From positions 229,884,254 to 229,948,253 of the forward strand of contig NC_081553.1 of NCBI RefSeq assembly GCF_963082655.1: a DNA stretch of 64,000 nt. Reading direction: 5' to 3'. The notes below the pieces were generated by a model. It saw only the letters and a list, made by a program, of their open reading frames with translations, did not search any database and had not been told where the DNA came from. Shown here one piece after another: positions 1-11,400 of this stretch. Within the stretch, counting starts at the first letter, position 1. Each line of letters opens with the position of its first letter. The DNA is from Stomoxys calcitrans (taxonomy: Eukaryota > Arthropoda > Insecta > Diptera > Muscidae). The translations under genes and the position numbers were made by a program.

Positions 1-1470
1 AACATTTATGACACAGATAACGACCAATAATATTAACAACAATAAAAATAAAAGAAATATAAAAACATAAAATTCCAATGACTTTTGACCTTATTTATCT
101 CTAATCACTGAAAGTACTTGAGTTGTGTTTTTTTTTTGGTTTTAAGATAACAAAATATCCACTTAGAGGCACATATGGATGAACACAATTTCGGAAACAA
201 ATTTCAATTGAAATCATGATGTTTTTTTTTCCTTTTCTTGATAGCTCCCATTTACGTATGGTACATCTCTCTCTGAACACTTAAAGCTTTGTAGATGCCT
301 GTGCTAAAGTTGTACATATTTTTGTATACATACATACATATGTATGTACGTTCTCAAATTGAATACAAATCAAATTTCGATTTTTGTAGATTTGGAATGT
401 TTTGGTCCCCATCAGTTTGTATGGTTTGGTCAGTTGGTCGGTCAGCTTAGCGCTTGACACTGAATCTCTGTATAGAATTATATTAGTTGTTTGTTGTTCT
501 GGGTATTATGTTTTGAGATTGTTGTTGTTTTAAATTCCATTTCAAACATAAAGTTTTCATACTCACACATACCCATACACTTGGGGCTCTCACACGCCAT
601 TTTGTGAACTGTGACAGCTTAAGATTGATTAGTATTATCTGAGTGAGTTTTGGGTAGCGTACATAAATCTTATTGATTGATTATGTTGTATGTGCAAGTA
701 TGTATGAATGTGTGTATGTATATTGATTGTTTTGTTCAGTTCAGTTCCTCTCCTTTCATTGCAGAATGTATGAACATACATACGTACACATATAGAGAGA
801 TAGTTCATAAGCTTTGTGCTACAAAATGATCATTCATCTTGCTCAATCAATGTTTTGTAGAAACATTGGCGAACACTTAAATAGCATCAATTAATTTATC
901 CTTGATGCCAGCAACATTTTCGAAAATGTTGCTATTCTTAAAAATTTATAGACATATTCCTAAGCTGTTTTAAATTATTTAGAACTGGCAACCCAATTCT
1001 TTAATTTAATTAAATCTTTCATTTAATCTTGTTGTTGTACTTGTTCCCCTAAAAAGCATTTAATTCATCTTGAAGACACGACTTACAAATTCGAAAGTTA
1101 CGGATATGTCCGTAGCACATACTAACAAATGTTCGTATCAACATTTTAGTAAGTAGGTCAAAATCTACACATTGTAACGAAACTTACAACATTTTCCATT
1201 TTTTTCCTATTTCTGCTTCAAGAAAACACATCGATTTTTGGCTAAGTAGGCATAACAATTTTAACTTATTTTGTTGGTTAGGCAAGGTAGCAACAATGTT
1301 TGTATGTTAGTATGCATGTGTGTTTGTATGTAAGTGCAACGTTGTGGAATTTGTGATGATGATTACTAAACATGCAATATTAAAGTATGAATTAATGATC
1401 CGAGTTCATTTTTATAAATTGAATAATAAATATAATCGAAATTAAGAATTTTATGAGTTAATAAATCATG
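1..1470. other. AT-rich noncoding DNA, probably bon 5' intron/flank
   Basis: I see no convincing coding exon and no repeat shared with the rest of the window. There are short runs of the ATAC/GTAT type (near 325-352, 690-725 and 765-795) and several poly-T tracts. The first bon exon seen here begins in mid-protein at 4401, so this stretch is most likely intron or 5' flank of bon. A small 5' coding exon could be hidden here, but I could not identify one. Confidence 0.4.
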
Positions 1471-1509
1471 TTATGGACTTATGCAGGGTAAAAATGGATT
1501 ATAATCTAT

Positions 1510-1640
1510 CTTTGGTATCCAATCACAGATGGGGGAATACAAACTTCGTTATTCTACTTAAAACACCTCGAAATATAAAACAGATAAATACTATGGAATA
1601 TAAGTACGTCTGTCGAAAGCACACTAGGTTAAGTTTGGTT
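1510..1640 (+). repeat. diverged INE-1-like repeat head relic
   Basis: Despite many changes, the order GATGGGGGAATAC, TTCGTTATTCT, ACACCTCGAAATATA, then GTCTGTCGAAAGCAC follows the head of the better preserved INE-1-like copies at 17519 and 49641. It is a short, old fragment directly abutting a retrotransposon 3' end. Confidence 0.45.
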
Positions 1641-1676
1641 AGCGTAGCAATCTCGTTTTTTAAGCAAACTCTTACT

Positions 1677-2337
1677 TTACTTTAATTGGCACTAGCCGAA
1701 CTTAGAATAGCATTCCAAGCGTCTCGATCTTCTGCGCTCATTCTAAAATCTGTGACACCAAGTTTCGAGGAGTCTCCCACCACTTGATATTTGCATCGGG
1801 CTTTTGGTCTTTCCGGTTTGCGTGTATCACCTTGTTTGCCTTCAAAAGACTTCTTTGTTGGAGCTTCTTCATCCATTCTGACAACATGACCTAGCCAACA
1901 CAGCCGTTGAGTTTTGATGCATGTAACTATGCTATCGTCGTCATACAGCTCATACAGCTCGTGGTTCATACGTCACCTATATTCTTTCTCTCAAATACTC
2001 CAAGCACTGCCTCATCTGCTTTCACAAGTACCCATGCCTCAGAACCATATAACAACACGGGTAGTATCAGTGTCTTGTATAGTGTAACATTCGTCTGTCG
2101 AGAGGTGGCATTGTTTCTAAACTGCCTACTTAATCCAAATTAGCATCTGTTTGCCTGTATTATTCTTCGCTTAATCTCAAAACTGCTGTCATTCGTTTCG
2201 GCTATGGCCGTGCCGAGGTAGATAAAGTTACTGACTATCTCAAAGTTGTGGTTCCCAAGTTTCTCCATTTTCTTTATCTGATCGGTTGTACTACAGGGCG
2301 TTTTGGGAATTGAAACCATCTCCAATTACTGCCACAC
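1677..2337 (-). mobile_element. non-LTR retrotransposon 3' end, RT C-terminal relic
   Basis: Read on the minus strand, 2325-2140 and 1969-1682 encode broken pieces of the region downstream of a reverse transcriptase: a FIYLGTA motif, then MNHELYELY, RLCWLGHVVRMDEE and DRDAWNAIL. The same order is present in the longer copy at 47167-48062. The 3' end carries a short GTAAA-type tail (seen on + as TTTACTTTACTTTAATTGG). Frames are broken, so the copy is dead. The clade is not assigned; this C-terminal block is typical of insect non-LTR elements. Confidence 0.7.
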
Positions 2338-2589
2338 ATCTGCATCTCGTATAATCTTCTCCAGTAGGAGAATGGTCAGTTGAGATCGTAAAAACCGATC
2401 TTGCGATTTGACTTCGTAAATGCCTAGAGGGAGCAATTCATCTTAACCGACTTGGATTGTCGAGGAAGAATATACACATAGTCTTCCCAAATGTTCACTG
2501 GTATATCTGTCCAGCTGCATGAGAGCTCATTATACTATTTACAATCTTTTAAGCTTATTTAAAAAGGAAGTTATTCGTAATTGAGTTCA

Positions 2590-3200
2590 AGCGTAATAGC
2601 TGAAAATCCCAAGCGACCGTTGTTGGCGAACTCAAACACCTCAAAGTAAACAAAATGTTTTTGTATCGCACCATAATTTGAGATAATGATACTGCTAGCC
2701 TAGTCTAAATACACCACCATGGCGTTCCCGAAAAAACTGTAATAACGCCTGAAATGCAATGAAATGCAGGCTTAAGTTCAACGAAATTTAAGCCGTAGTG
2801 GCAATCAAATGGTTACAGATTAGAAAATATCCCGTTAAAGTATTAGCAACGTAAAACGAGCCAAGGTAAAGCCTAGCAAGTTCCAAAAGGCACACCAAAG
2901 CAAAATAAGTTAGACTCGAAAGATCAAAGGAGTTACTGTGCTTGCACGAACGTGTTCAATTTCCGAACACCGTGTTCTTGACAAGAAAATTTGAGCAATT
3001 CACAAATAAAAATTTGAGCCTATGAACGATTACCCGAAGTAATTTTCTATCTCAAGAGATGGTATGAACAACTGTGACCAGCACAGGCCTTTCTCTAACC
3101 GTTTTCATCGAGCCTGGCGCCAAAGTAAATGCGATTTATTATCGGGACAATATTTTGGAAGCTGCTTTGGAGTCGTCGTAATTTCAAGAAACCATAATAG
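2590..3200 (+). pseudogene. Tc1/mariner-type transposase relic
   Basis: Across several frames on the + strand the pieces follow the order of a Tc1/mariner transposase: ENPKRPLLANS (near 2595), RSKELL and FPNTVF (near 2915-2975), a DEKI-like stretch followed by EQFTNK (near 2980-3010), and TGLSLTVFIEPGAKVNAIYY (near 3075-3140). The last piece resembles the block after the second catalytic Asp in this superfamily. No terminal repeats were found. Many frameshifts mean it is an old, inactive remnant in bon intron or flank DNA. Confidence 0.5.
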
Positions 3201-3274
3201 CCACTAAGAATGTTTCAAGCATTCCGTGATCGCCCAACCTTATTACGGTCAAGCATTAGAAAACATCTCTAGAC

Positions 3275-3605
3275 CTCCAGATCCACTCTGTCATGTAGCT
3301 TTAATGCATCTGTGTAGCATAAACTTCCAGATGGCAATACCAGAGTTCATCAATCCAAGACTGTGCTGCTGGCAGCAGCGCCTTGCACTCAGCCTCAAGT
3401 GCAGTCTCAGCTATTCGATCTGAAACCTTATCCATCACATCCTGGCTTCCTATCGTTGTCTTAATTATGATAGCATTGCGATATAAATCTGCTCCTATCC
3501 TCTATCCATTCTCCCATCGCCTTAAGTGTCATAGCTGTAGTGACTGCCTCATACGTGAACTGTATGTCTATGAATCGTACTTGTCATGGCTGTTAGAACT
3601 CATTG
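3275..3605 (-). repeat. diverged relic of RNase H-encoding non-LTR element
   Basis: The + strand words CACTCTGTC, AACTTCCAGATGGCAATACC, GTTCATCAATCCAAGACTG and CAGTGCCTTGCAC-like text run parallel to 40940-41130 and 52800-53000, which encode the segment just before the RNase H domain of the retrotransposons there. It is more diverged than those copies and has no open frame. Confidence 0.55.
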
Positions 3606-3639
3606 AAAAAACCAACTCAAAAGTCTGAGGCAAATCGAT

Positions 3640-3860
3640 TGCGCCCTCCTGCGGCAGCCGATTAAGACCATACTTGGAACAGATGTTGGAAGTCATACCA
3701 AAACGACATATGCAAAATTTCAACCAAATTGTATAAGAATTGCGCCCTCTATCGGGAGATCGGTTTATATGGCGGCTACATCAGTTTGTGGAATAATTTA
3801 GACCATACCATGCACAGTTGCTGGAAGTCATTCTTCATTTACCATGATTAAACATAATTT
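3640..3860 (-). repeat. INE-1-like body-unit fragment, reverse orientation
   Basis: Contains the body-unit words of the INE-1-like family in reverse orientation: AAAATTTCAACCAAATTGTA, AAGAATTGCGCCCTCTA, GGAGATCGGTTTATATGGC and GGAAGTCAT. No head or tail is present. Confidence 0.6.
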
Positions 3861-4400
3861 TGTTCCAAAGATGTATATACAAGGAAATCAATTCCTCCTT
3901 AAAAGCATCCAACTAATATTTCAAACTTGTCTTCTTTGATTGCTTGTACTTTTTTTGGGGGGGCCGTATTGTTGTAAACGATTCAAACACTCTTTATTGA
4001 AAAAGTCATTAACAAAGTCCTTTAGATAAGATAAGAACTATCTGTGTCAACAGCGACAGCGGCCGCAGCAAACACCACTAACCATAGTCATTTTGAAGTG
4101 TGGCTTTTTATCTCCGACGGCCCATTAATCTAGATAAGATTAGATTGTAAAAGGAAATTTTATATTAAAAAAATAATTATCAACTGATTAAAGTGACAGA
4201 GAGCTCAAATGCTATGGAAACATATAACGTTTATCTAATCTAGGGTAATAATTTATGGTAGATAGTAGTACCGACACTCCCAAATCCCTGCTTATAAAAA
4301 TATAATAGAGTACATTACAATTTACTTTGAGTATTCCATATGGCCAGTTTTATGGGTGTTATTAATCTCCCTCCCTATTCCTCTATCTCTTTATTTACAG
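3861..4400. other. bon: bon intron sequence before first visible exon
   Basis: No repeat family or ORF is recognised. It ends in a clear polypyrimidine tract and TTATTTACAG at 4391-4400, the acceptor of the first bon exon in the window. Confidence 0.6.
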
Positions 4401-5496
4401 TCGGAATCCACATCAACATCAATATCATCGAATAACTCCAAACCTATTGCCACCAAATGCGTTTTTTGTGCACAAACATTGGGCATCAATGATCGCCCCA
4501 AACTGCTGGAGTGTCTTCATGTCACCTGTGCCCAGTGCATGAGCACAAAGTTTGCCGAATTGGATCGCACCATGCCACCCTTAATACACTGTCCCATGTG
4601 TAATATGGCCTCACAGAACGAATTCATTATCGATAATCAATTTTTAATTGAGCACTGTACGGCGGGTGAAATGCTGAATGACCCCAACGATGCATCGGGA
4701 GGATCTAAGGCCTCCGCCAATATACCCTGCAGCAGTTGTTCGGACAACAACATAGCCACCTCCTGGTGTGTCGATTGTTCCGAATACATTTGTGATAGTT
4801 GTGTGCAAGCCCATCAGCGTTTGAAAATCACCAAGGATCACACAATCAAACCCAAAGAGGAGGCCAATTCCGATCAATCGCCCAGTTCGGCGGTGGATAA
4901 GCTGCACATGTGCATCTTGCATCCCCAGGAAAAGCTATCGTTGTACTGTGAAACCTGCGAAAAGCTCACCTGTAGGGATTGCCAACTGTCCGATCATCGA
5001 GATCACAAATACAAGTTTGCCCATGAAATAGCCACAGAGACCAGGCAGTCCATCAACTCCATGGTGGCCGAGATTAATTATAAACGCTTCCTGCTGTCAT
5101 CGGCCATGCAAGTGATTGCAGAGCGCCAGAAAGTCATATCGGATAAGAAGAAGGAACTCATAAAGGAAATCACCGCCATGGTGGTGACCATTACCAACAC
5201 CGTAAATATGCGAGGCAAACAATTGGTCATGCGTCTCAACGAGGTGTGTGACGGCAAGTTGAAGTTGCTGATCGATAAGCGCGACTCGCTCATTTCACTC
5301 TCCGATAATACCGACTATTGCATTGAGTTTATCAACAATGTCTTGGATAAGGGCAGCGATTATGCCATATTGTCGAGCAAGAAATCGTTGGTGCGACATT
5401 TGCAAAAGCTCAAATGTCAAAGGGCCGATATACCCAATCCAGATATACCCTTGCGTATAGATTTACAAATGTGTCAAATACAGCAATTGCAAAAAG
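4401..5496 (+). CDS. bon: bon exon: RING, B-box 1, B-box 2, coiled coil
   Basis: The acceptor is TTTACAG at 4394-4400; the apparent ATG at 4356 lies in the intron and is not the start. The donor is AAAAAG|GTGGGT after 5496 and the exon ends in phase 1. RING ligands are C20, C23, C38, H40, C43, C46, C64 and C67 (CVFC...CLHVTCAQC...CPMC). B-box 1 starts IPCSSC (ligands within 110-147). B-box 2 runs CILH...CETC...CRDC...H199, H202. An amphipathic coiled-coil region follows, ending near LQMCQIQQLQK. In the TIF1 family the RING confers E3 ligase activity and the B-box/coiled-coil mediates oligomerisation. Confidence 0.95.
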
Positions 5497-8400
5497 GTGG
5501 GTGGCACGATGTTTTGTTTTAATGAAAGTTTATCTATTTCAATTGTTGTCTGCCCTTCTCTTTCAGAAATTTCTCGACTTGGCAGCATACTGGTTGATGG
5601 CAAACCCTATCCACCACAACCCTCACCGCCTCCACAGCAAGTCCGCCAACAGCCCAGCCCCAATATGGCACCACCCCTAAGGCCGGGCATGCCCCCCGGC
5701 ATGCCATCTGGATTATCACCGGGTGGGCCACCGCCTGGTGCATTTGGTGGTCCCCAAAATGGTCCTGGCCTGTATAGTAGTAGTTCGCAACAACAGCATG
5801 TGCACAACATGCAAATGAATCGCAACTTTGCTGGAGACGGGCCAGGTAAGGGTAGGCAAAAAATCGTTCACAAAGTCACTTTTAGTATTTTCCACATTGT
5901 GCACACCACCCCAACCAAAAGTTGAAGGCGGAGGGGTTTTATTCTCCTATGCTTAATAATAATATTTAAATTATTTTTTGTGTTTCTCATGTTCTTTTTC
6001 ATTTGCATATTAATTGTTGACAGTGCGCTACAGTGGAATGCCACCCACATTATCAATGCAAAGACAGGGAGGACAGCCTCATGTTAGTTCCTCAACACAT
6101 CCACAAAATATGGGTAAGTAGAATGAAATGAAAACACACACACACACACATGAACTTTCTATTTACATTTTTATTGGGAAAAAATTCAAACCTATGATCC
6201 TTGTGCTGCTTTTCTAGAAATGTGATTTGAATACAATTTATTTTTACACCGTGAAAAATATATATTGAAAAAAATGTTCCAAAATATTGAAGATGTAGAA
6301 TGCTATTTGTAGTATAAGTCCCACAAGGTTAATTATATTATTATTTAAGTTGACTTATACACTGGGTACAACAAAATTATATACTCTATAATAGTTTTCC
6401 TCTAATCATGTTTTTTTTCTTTTAGACATAAGCCTTCGTGGTCTATTAAATAACCAGGCTGCTCAAAGTCCGAATCAACCGCCTCATATGCAATCTTTCA
6501 ATGGTCCTCCTAGTTATCCCAGCGGTCCCCAAGGAGCACCATCACCGCACCAACAAATGGGAGGTCCTCAAATGCGTCAGCATTTTATGGGAGGTCCACC
6601 GGGTCAACAACACCAGAATTTCTCCCCCACGCCGCCTGGTGGACCAAGTAATCCCAATTTTATGAATAATAGTGCCGCCGCAGCGGCAGCAGCACGTTTC
6701 CAAACCTACCAACGTATGTCCAGTCATGCCCAACAGCAAGCCGCAGTGGCCGCCATGGCGTCCAGCGGTGGTGGTGGTGGTCAGATACCCTCACCTGTAC
6801 CTATGCAAAGACCTCAAATGCATCCAATGCCTATGCAGAATGTAAGAGAAGTTATAAAGACACAACATTTCTTGCAATTAAATTTCTAATCGATTTATTT
6901 CTGATTATTTTTCTAGAACATGGGGTTTCATGGAAACCAGCCCAACTATAATCCCGGTCATCCGCAAACATCGCCACAGCTAAGCGGCAACAGTGGTGGT
7001 AGTTTACACATGGCAAAATGGCACATACCTCAATCAGCTCAAAGTAAGTTGTGTTAAAATTTTTATGTTCACCAAATGATGGGAATGTCTCCATACTTTG
7101 AAGCCTCACAGTTTTTTTTTTAACTCTTAAAGCAACGATGTGTGTGCCCTTTTTCTGAGTTAAGAACAATGAGTTCATATAGACCCGCGCCCATTCTTTC
7201 TTTATTTAACATTTAATCCATTTTTTTTAATTGCCTTATTTCTCTATTTTAGCTTGTCCCCAACAAGGTTCTAATATTATGGGGTTTGCCAATGGCCGAC
7301 AAAATGAAAATTTTAAAATCTCATTAAAATCACCAAATACTCTCAAGAATACAACACCTCCCACAACAGGTAGTTCAGCTGGTCATGGTATGCCTGGGGG
7401 TGGCAATGGAGCAGGTTCAGGTGGTAATTCTCTTATAAATGCTGCTTCATTGGGTTTAAGTCCAGCCGTATCTATCCTGCCAAATGTGACATCGACAAAT
7501 CCAAAAACACCGAGTCCCAGTACACATGAGGTAAGTGCAATTAATATAAAAAAAATTATGTTGAAATAAACTGTCAATCAGTTGGCAACAACCTTATTAA
7601 CTACGTTCCCATGCTTACAAAAAAAATGCTTAGTTTTTAACCTAAAGTCGATCGCGAACTTTTCGCAACATTCAAATGCTGAATCACAGTCCATTTTTTT
7701 ACTGGGAAACCTGAAATAGCTGCCATATAAACCGATCTTGGGTCTTGACTTCTTCAGCTTTTAGAGGGCGCATTTCTTATCCGATTTGTCTAAAATTTTG
7801 CACGCAATGGTTTCGTATGACCTCCAACAGGTGTGCTTAGTATGGCGCAAATCGGTACATAACCTGATATAGCTGCCATATAAACCGATCTGGGATTTTG
7901 ACTTCTTGAGCCTCTAGAGGGCGCAATTCTCTGAAATTTTGCAGGAGGTGTTTTGTTATGACTTTCAACAAATGTGCTTAGTATGGCGCAAATCGGTTAA
8001 TAACCTGATATAGCTGTCATATACCCCGATCTGGGATCTTGATTTCTTGAGCCTCTAGAGGGCGCAGTTTTTATGCGATTTGGCTGAAATTTTGTACAAC
8101 GGCTTCTCCTATAATCTTCAACATACATGTGAAATATGGTCTGAATCTATCTTGATACAGCTCCCGTCTATAGCTTGATACAGCTTCTTGAGCCCCTAAA
8201 AGGTGCAATTCTTAACCGAACACAATGACTTCTACATTGTTTAGCATTCAATTTATTTATGGTCCGGATCTGACTATAACTTGATATAGCTCCAAAAGCA
8301 TAACCGTTCTTATTCATTATTCTTTGTCTGCCTAAAAAGAAATACCGCGCTAAGAACTCTACAAATGCTATCCATGGTGGAGTGTATAGAAGAATCGGCC

Positions 8401-11400
8401 CTGCCGAACTTAGCACGATCTTACTTGTTCTTTCTTTTATTGGTTTAAATGGTTAAAAAAAACTGTTTTTGTATGAAAACGGCTGTCAAATTTCGCTCGC
8501 GAAACAATTGAAAATTTTAGCGACTTTTCAGAAAGCAGAATAGAATACCCCAACCCTATGTCGTGATTTTCTTATGAGTCGTGATATCACGTGGTTCGTG
8601 ATTTCCTCTTGAGTGGTGATTCGCGCTCACGCACGAAGAATTTGAATTCAATCATACTCACATTACGTGATTAGAATTGGATCTCACTCACGAATCACTC
8701 ACGACACGACTACTCACATGTCTTGTTTACACCTCTATGTGCAATGTTCAATACGGAGTAGCTGCATCGGCAGTCGCGGCCAATCAGCGGTATCGAGCGG
8801 AGAGTGTCAGTGAAAGGTCGGGCGGCACCAGCTCTTGCACAAATACTGAGTGCCTATGATGTTCCTTATGACAAGGCGAGTTAATGGCGCCTTTGAATAA
8901 CCAATGGCCACCCTGTTCACCTAGAGGAGCTTGACGAAGATCGCCACCTTCACATGTAAATGTGGGTACAACAACAATAGCACCTTTAGTGCTATTACAA
9001 TAATGAGCCAATCCCATGGCAGCCGGTTGTACGTACCGGATTGACCCGATGAATTCCTTCACATCAGCAAGGGCTGCCGCCTCAGTGTACCACACACTAC
9101 TACTACACAACAACAATAATGAGCGATAGTGTGTGTGTGCATTTGTCCACGTACCTTTGCACGTAGTTGCAAATGCAAATTTTCCTACGAACCTTCTATT
9201 GGTTTGCCCAAAAAGTAATTGCGGATTTTTTAAAAGAAAGTAAATGCATTTTTAATAAAACTTAGAATGAACTTTAATCAAATATACTTTTTTTACACTT
9301 TTTTTTCTAAAGCAAGCTAAAAGTAACAGCTGATAACTGACAGAAGAAAGAATGCAATTACAGAGTCACAAGCTGTGAAAAAATTTGTCAACGCCGACTA
9401 TATGAAAAATCCGCAATTACTTTTTGGGCAACCCAATATTAAGGAACAGGGGCAAACTTCTCACATATCAATGAGTGCAGTCCGATTCCAGTTTAGGTTC
9501 AGTGATAAGGGGCCTCCTTTTTTATAGCCGAGTACGAACCGCGTGCAGCAGTGCGACACCTCTTTGTGGAGAACGATATCTAGCGGAGAGTCTCAGTAAG
9601 AGACCGGGCAGCATTCGTTCTTTCAAGAATACTGAGTGCCTATGATGTTCGATATGAAAAGCCGAGCTACTGGCACTTTCAAAAAAATCAATGGCCATTA
9701 TGATGAGTCTCAACAAGAGGGCGAGCAGCATCGGCCCTTCCATGAATACTGGGTGCCTATGATGCCCGATATGAAAACCCGAGTTATTGACGCCTTTAAT
9801 TTACCAATGGCCATCATGTTCCGGCGGTGATTGATCCTTTGGACCCGCACTTGCTTGCTCACCTATAAAAGCTTGACGGGGGCACCACCACATATAGACA
9901 TGTGGCTACAACAACAACCACTCAAAAATGTTGCCAGCATAAGCATGGGTATGGTTGCGTTAATTTTTTGTTATTTAATCGTCAGGATTTGACGTCATTG
10001 CTGACGCTCATGCTAACCTATACAAATTTATTCAAAGCCTAACCTAAACTAATGGCGGCCATAGAAGCAATTTTTTGGAATAGTGTGTTGTGTCTTCACC
10101 CTTAATATGTTTTATAGGTGCTGTTAAACAGGAATTAATACGGCTGAATCTGTCGCAAAGAAATTGAGCCTGAACTGCCATACCAAATGGTACAGTACAT
10201 CACAAATATTGCCAGCATTAGGATGGGATAGGTTAGGTTGAAAAGAGGGTGCATATATTAATCCGCCCCATGCCACTATGAACATACCCCTTAGCCAGTA
10301 ATCGGCTTGTAGTGCGCTCTAAATTAGGAGGGGATAACCACCGTAGAAATTTTTTTCAGATGTTCTCGCCAGGATTCGAACTCAGGCGTTTAACGTCATA
10401 GGCGTACACCCTAACCTTTGTGCTACGTTGGCCTGCTCAACTGCATAGCATTGAGTTAACGCCAGGTCGTAAAATGTAACAAGCATGAAAACTCAAACCG
10501 GAAGGCCTATCTTCGTTTGCTATAAACGCTTAAAAGGCTTTTCGACTACAGAATTATTTATGAAGACATATAACTGATCAATTTTATTGTTCATATTTCC
10601 ACTTTTTACAGAACTCTAAGGATTTTACCGAACCCATTGACAAAGTGCGGGATGATTCTATAAATGATTTAATGGCAACCATTGCCAAATTAGATTCGAA
10701 TGGTGTACAGGTACTGCCAGAGGGACGTACAAAAACAACCTCGCCACAGGTCCATAGTTCAACAGATTTATCCAATACACAAGAAGGTATGTAGTCTGTA
10801 TTTCAAATTGAATGATTCAGCCTTTGCTTCTCTTACTAAGTTAAGTCCCATTATCCTTCAATCACAAATTTCGTTTTCATTTTTGTTTTTCTTAACACAA
10901 AAAAAAAAAAACTATCACATTTTTTCTTTGGCACATTTATTCTTTTTGGTTTGTTCAAATTGCTAACTCTAATGAAAATTATATACCATAATTCACTTTT
11001 TTGTTTTTTGAGAGTAATTCTTTAATCCCTTGTATCTTCATCCTCAATCCAAATACAGTTTTTTATAATCACAAAAATAATTAACAACAATTTAACGTAA
11101 CAATTTTAGCTGCTGGTAGTGTTTTTATAATTACTTGTAACTTTGCTTTGTTTATTTCTTTTCTCGAAAATAATCCAAATCATTAACATATCGATCATTG
11201 TTAACCAAACCAAATCAAACCAAATCAAAAAATGTATCTAATCCATAATGCCACCACCAAATCAAATCTCACATAAATAAAAATCATATATCCATCCATA
11301 CATACAATCAAAAAAAAAAAAACCCCATGCAATATTATTTTGAAACACATAACTAATCAAAAGTCCATAATAATAAAACTACCGAAAAAGATGACCCCAA

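Noticed and set aside
331..352. Short TACATA/TATGTA palindrome as a regulatory site
   Set aside because: It is a simple-sequence run of a kind common in fly introns; nothing specific supports a role.
4356..4400. ATG at 4356 as the start of bon
   Set aside because: It lies in the polypyrimidine/acceptor region (TTATTTACAG at 4391-4400); the residues before 4401 are translated intron and do not resemble a TIF1 N-terminus.
5534..5904. Minus-strand ORFs over the bon Pro/Gly-rich exon
   Set aside because: They are shadows of a GC-rich low-complexity coding exon and have no domain or splice support.
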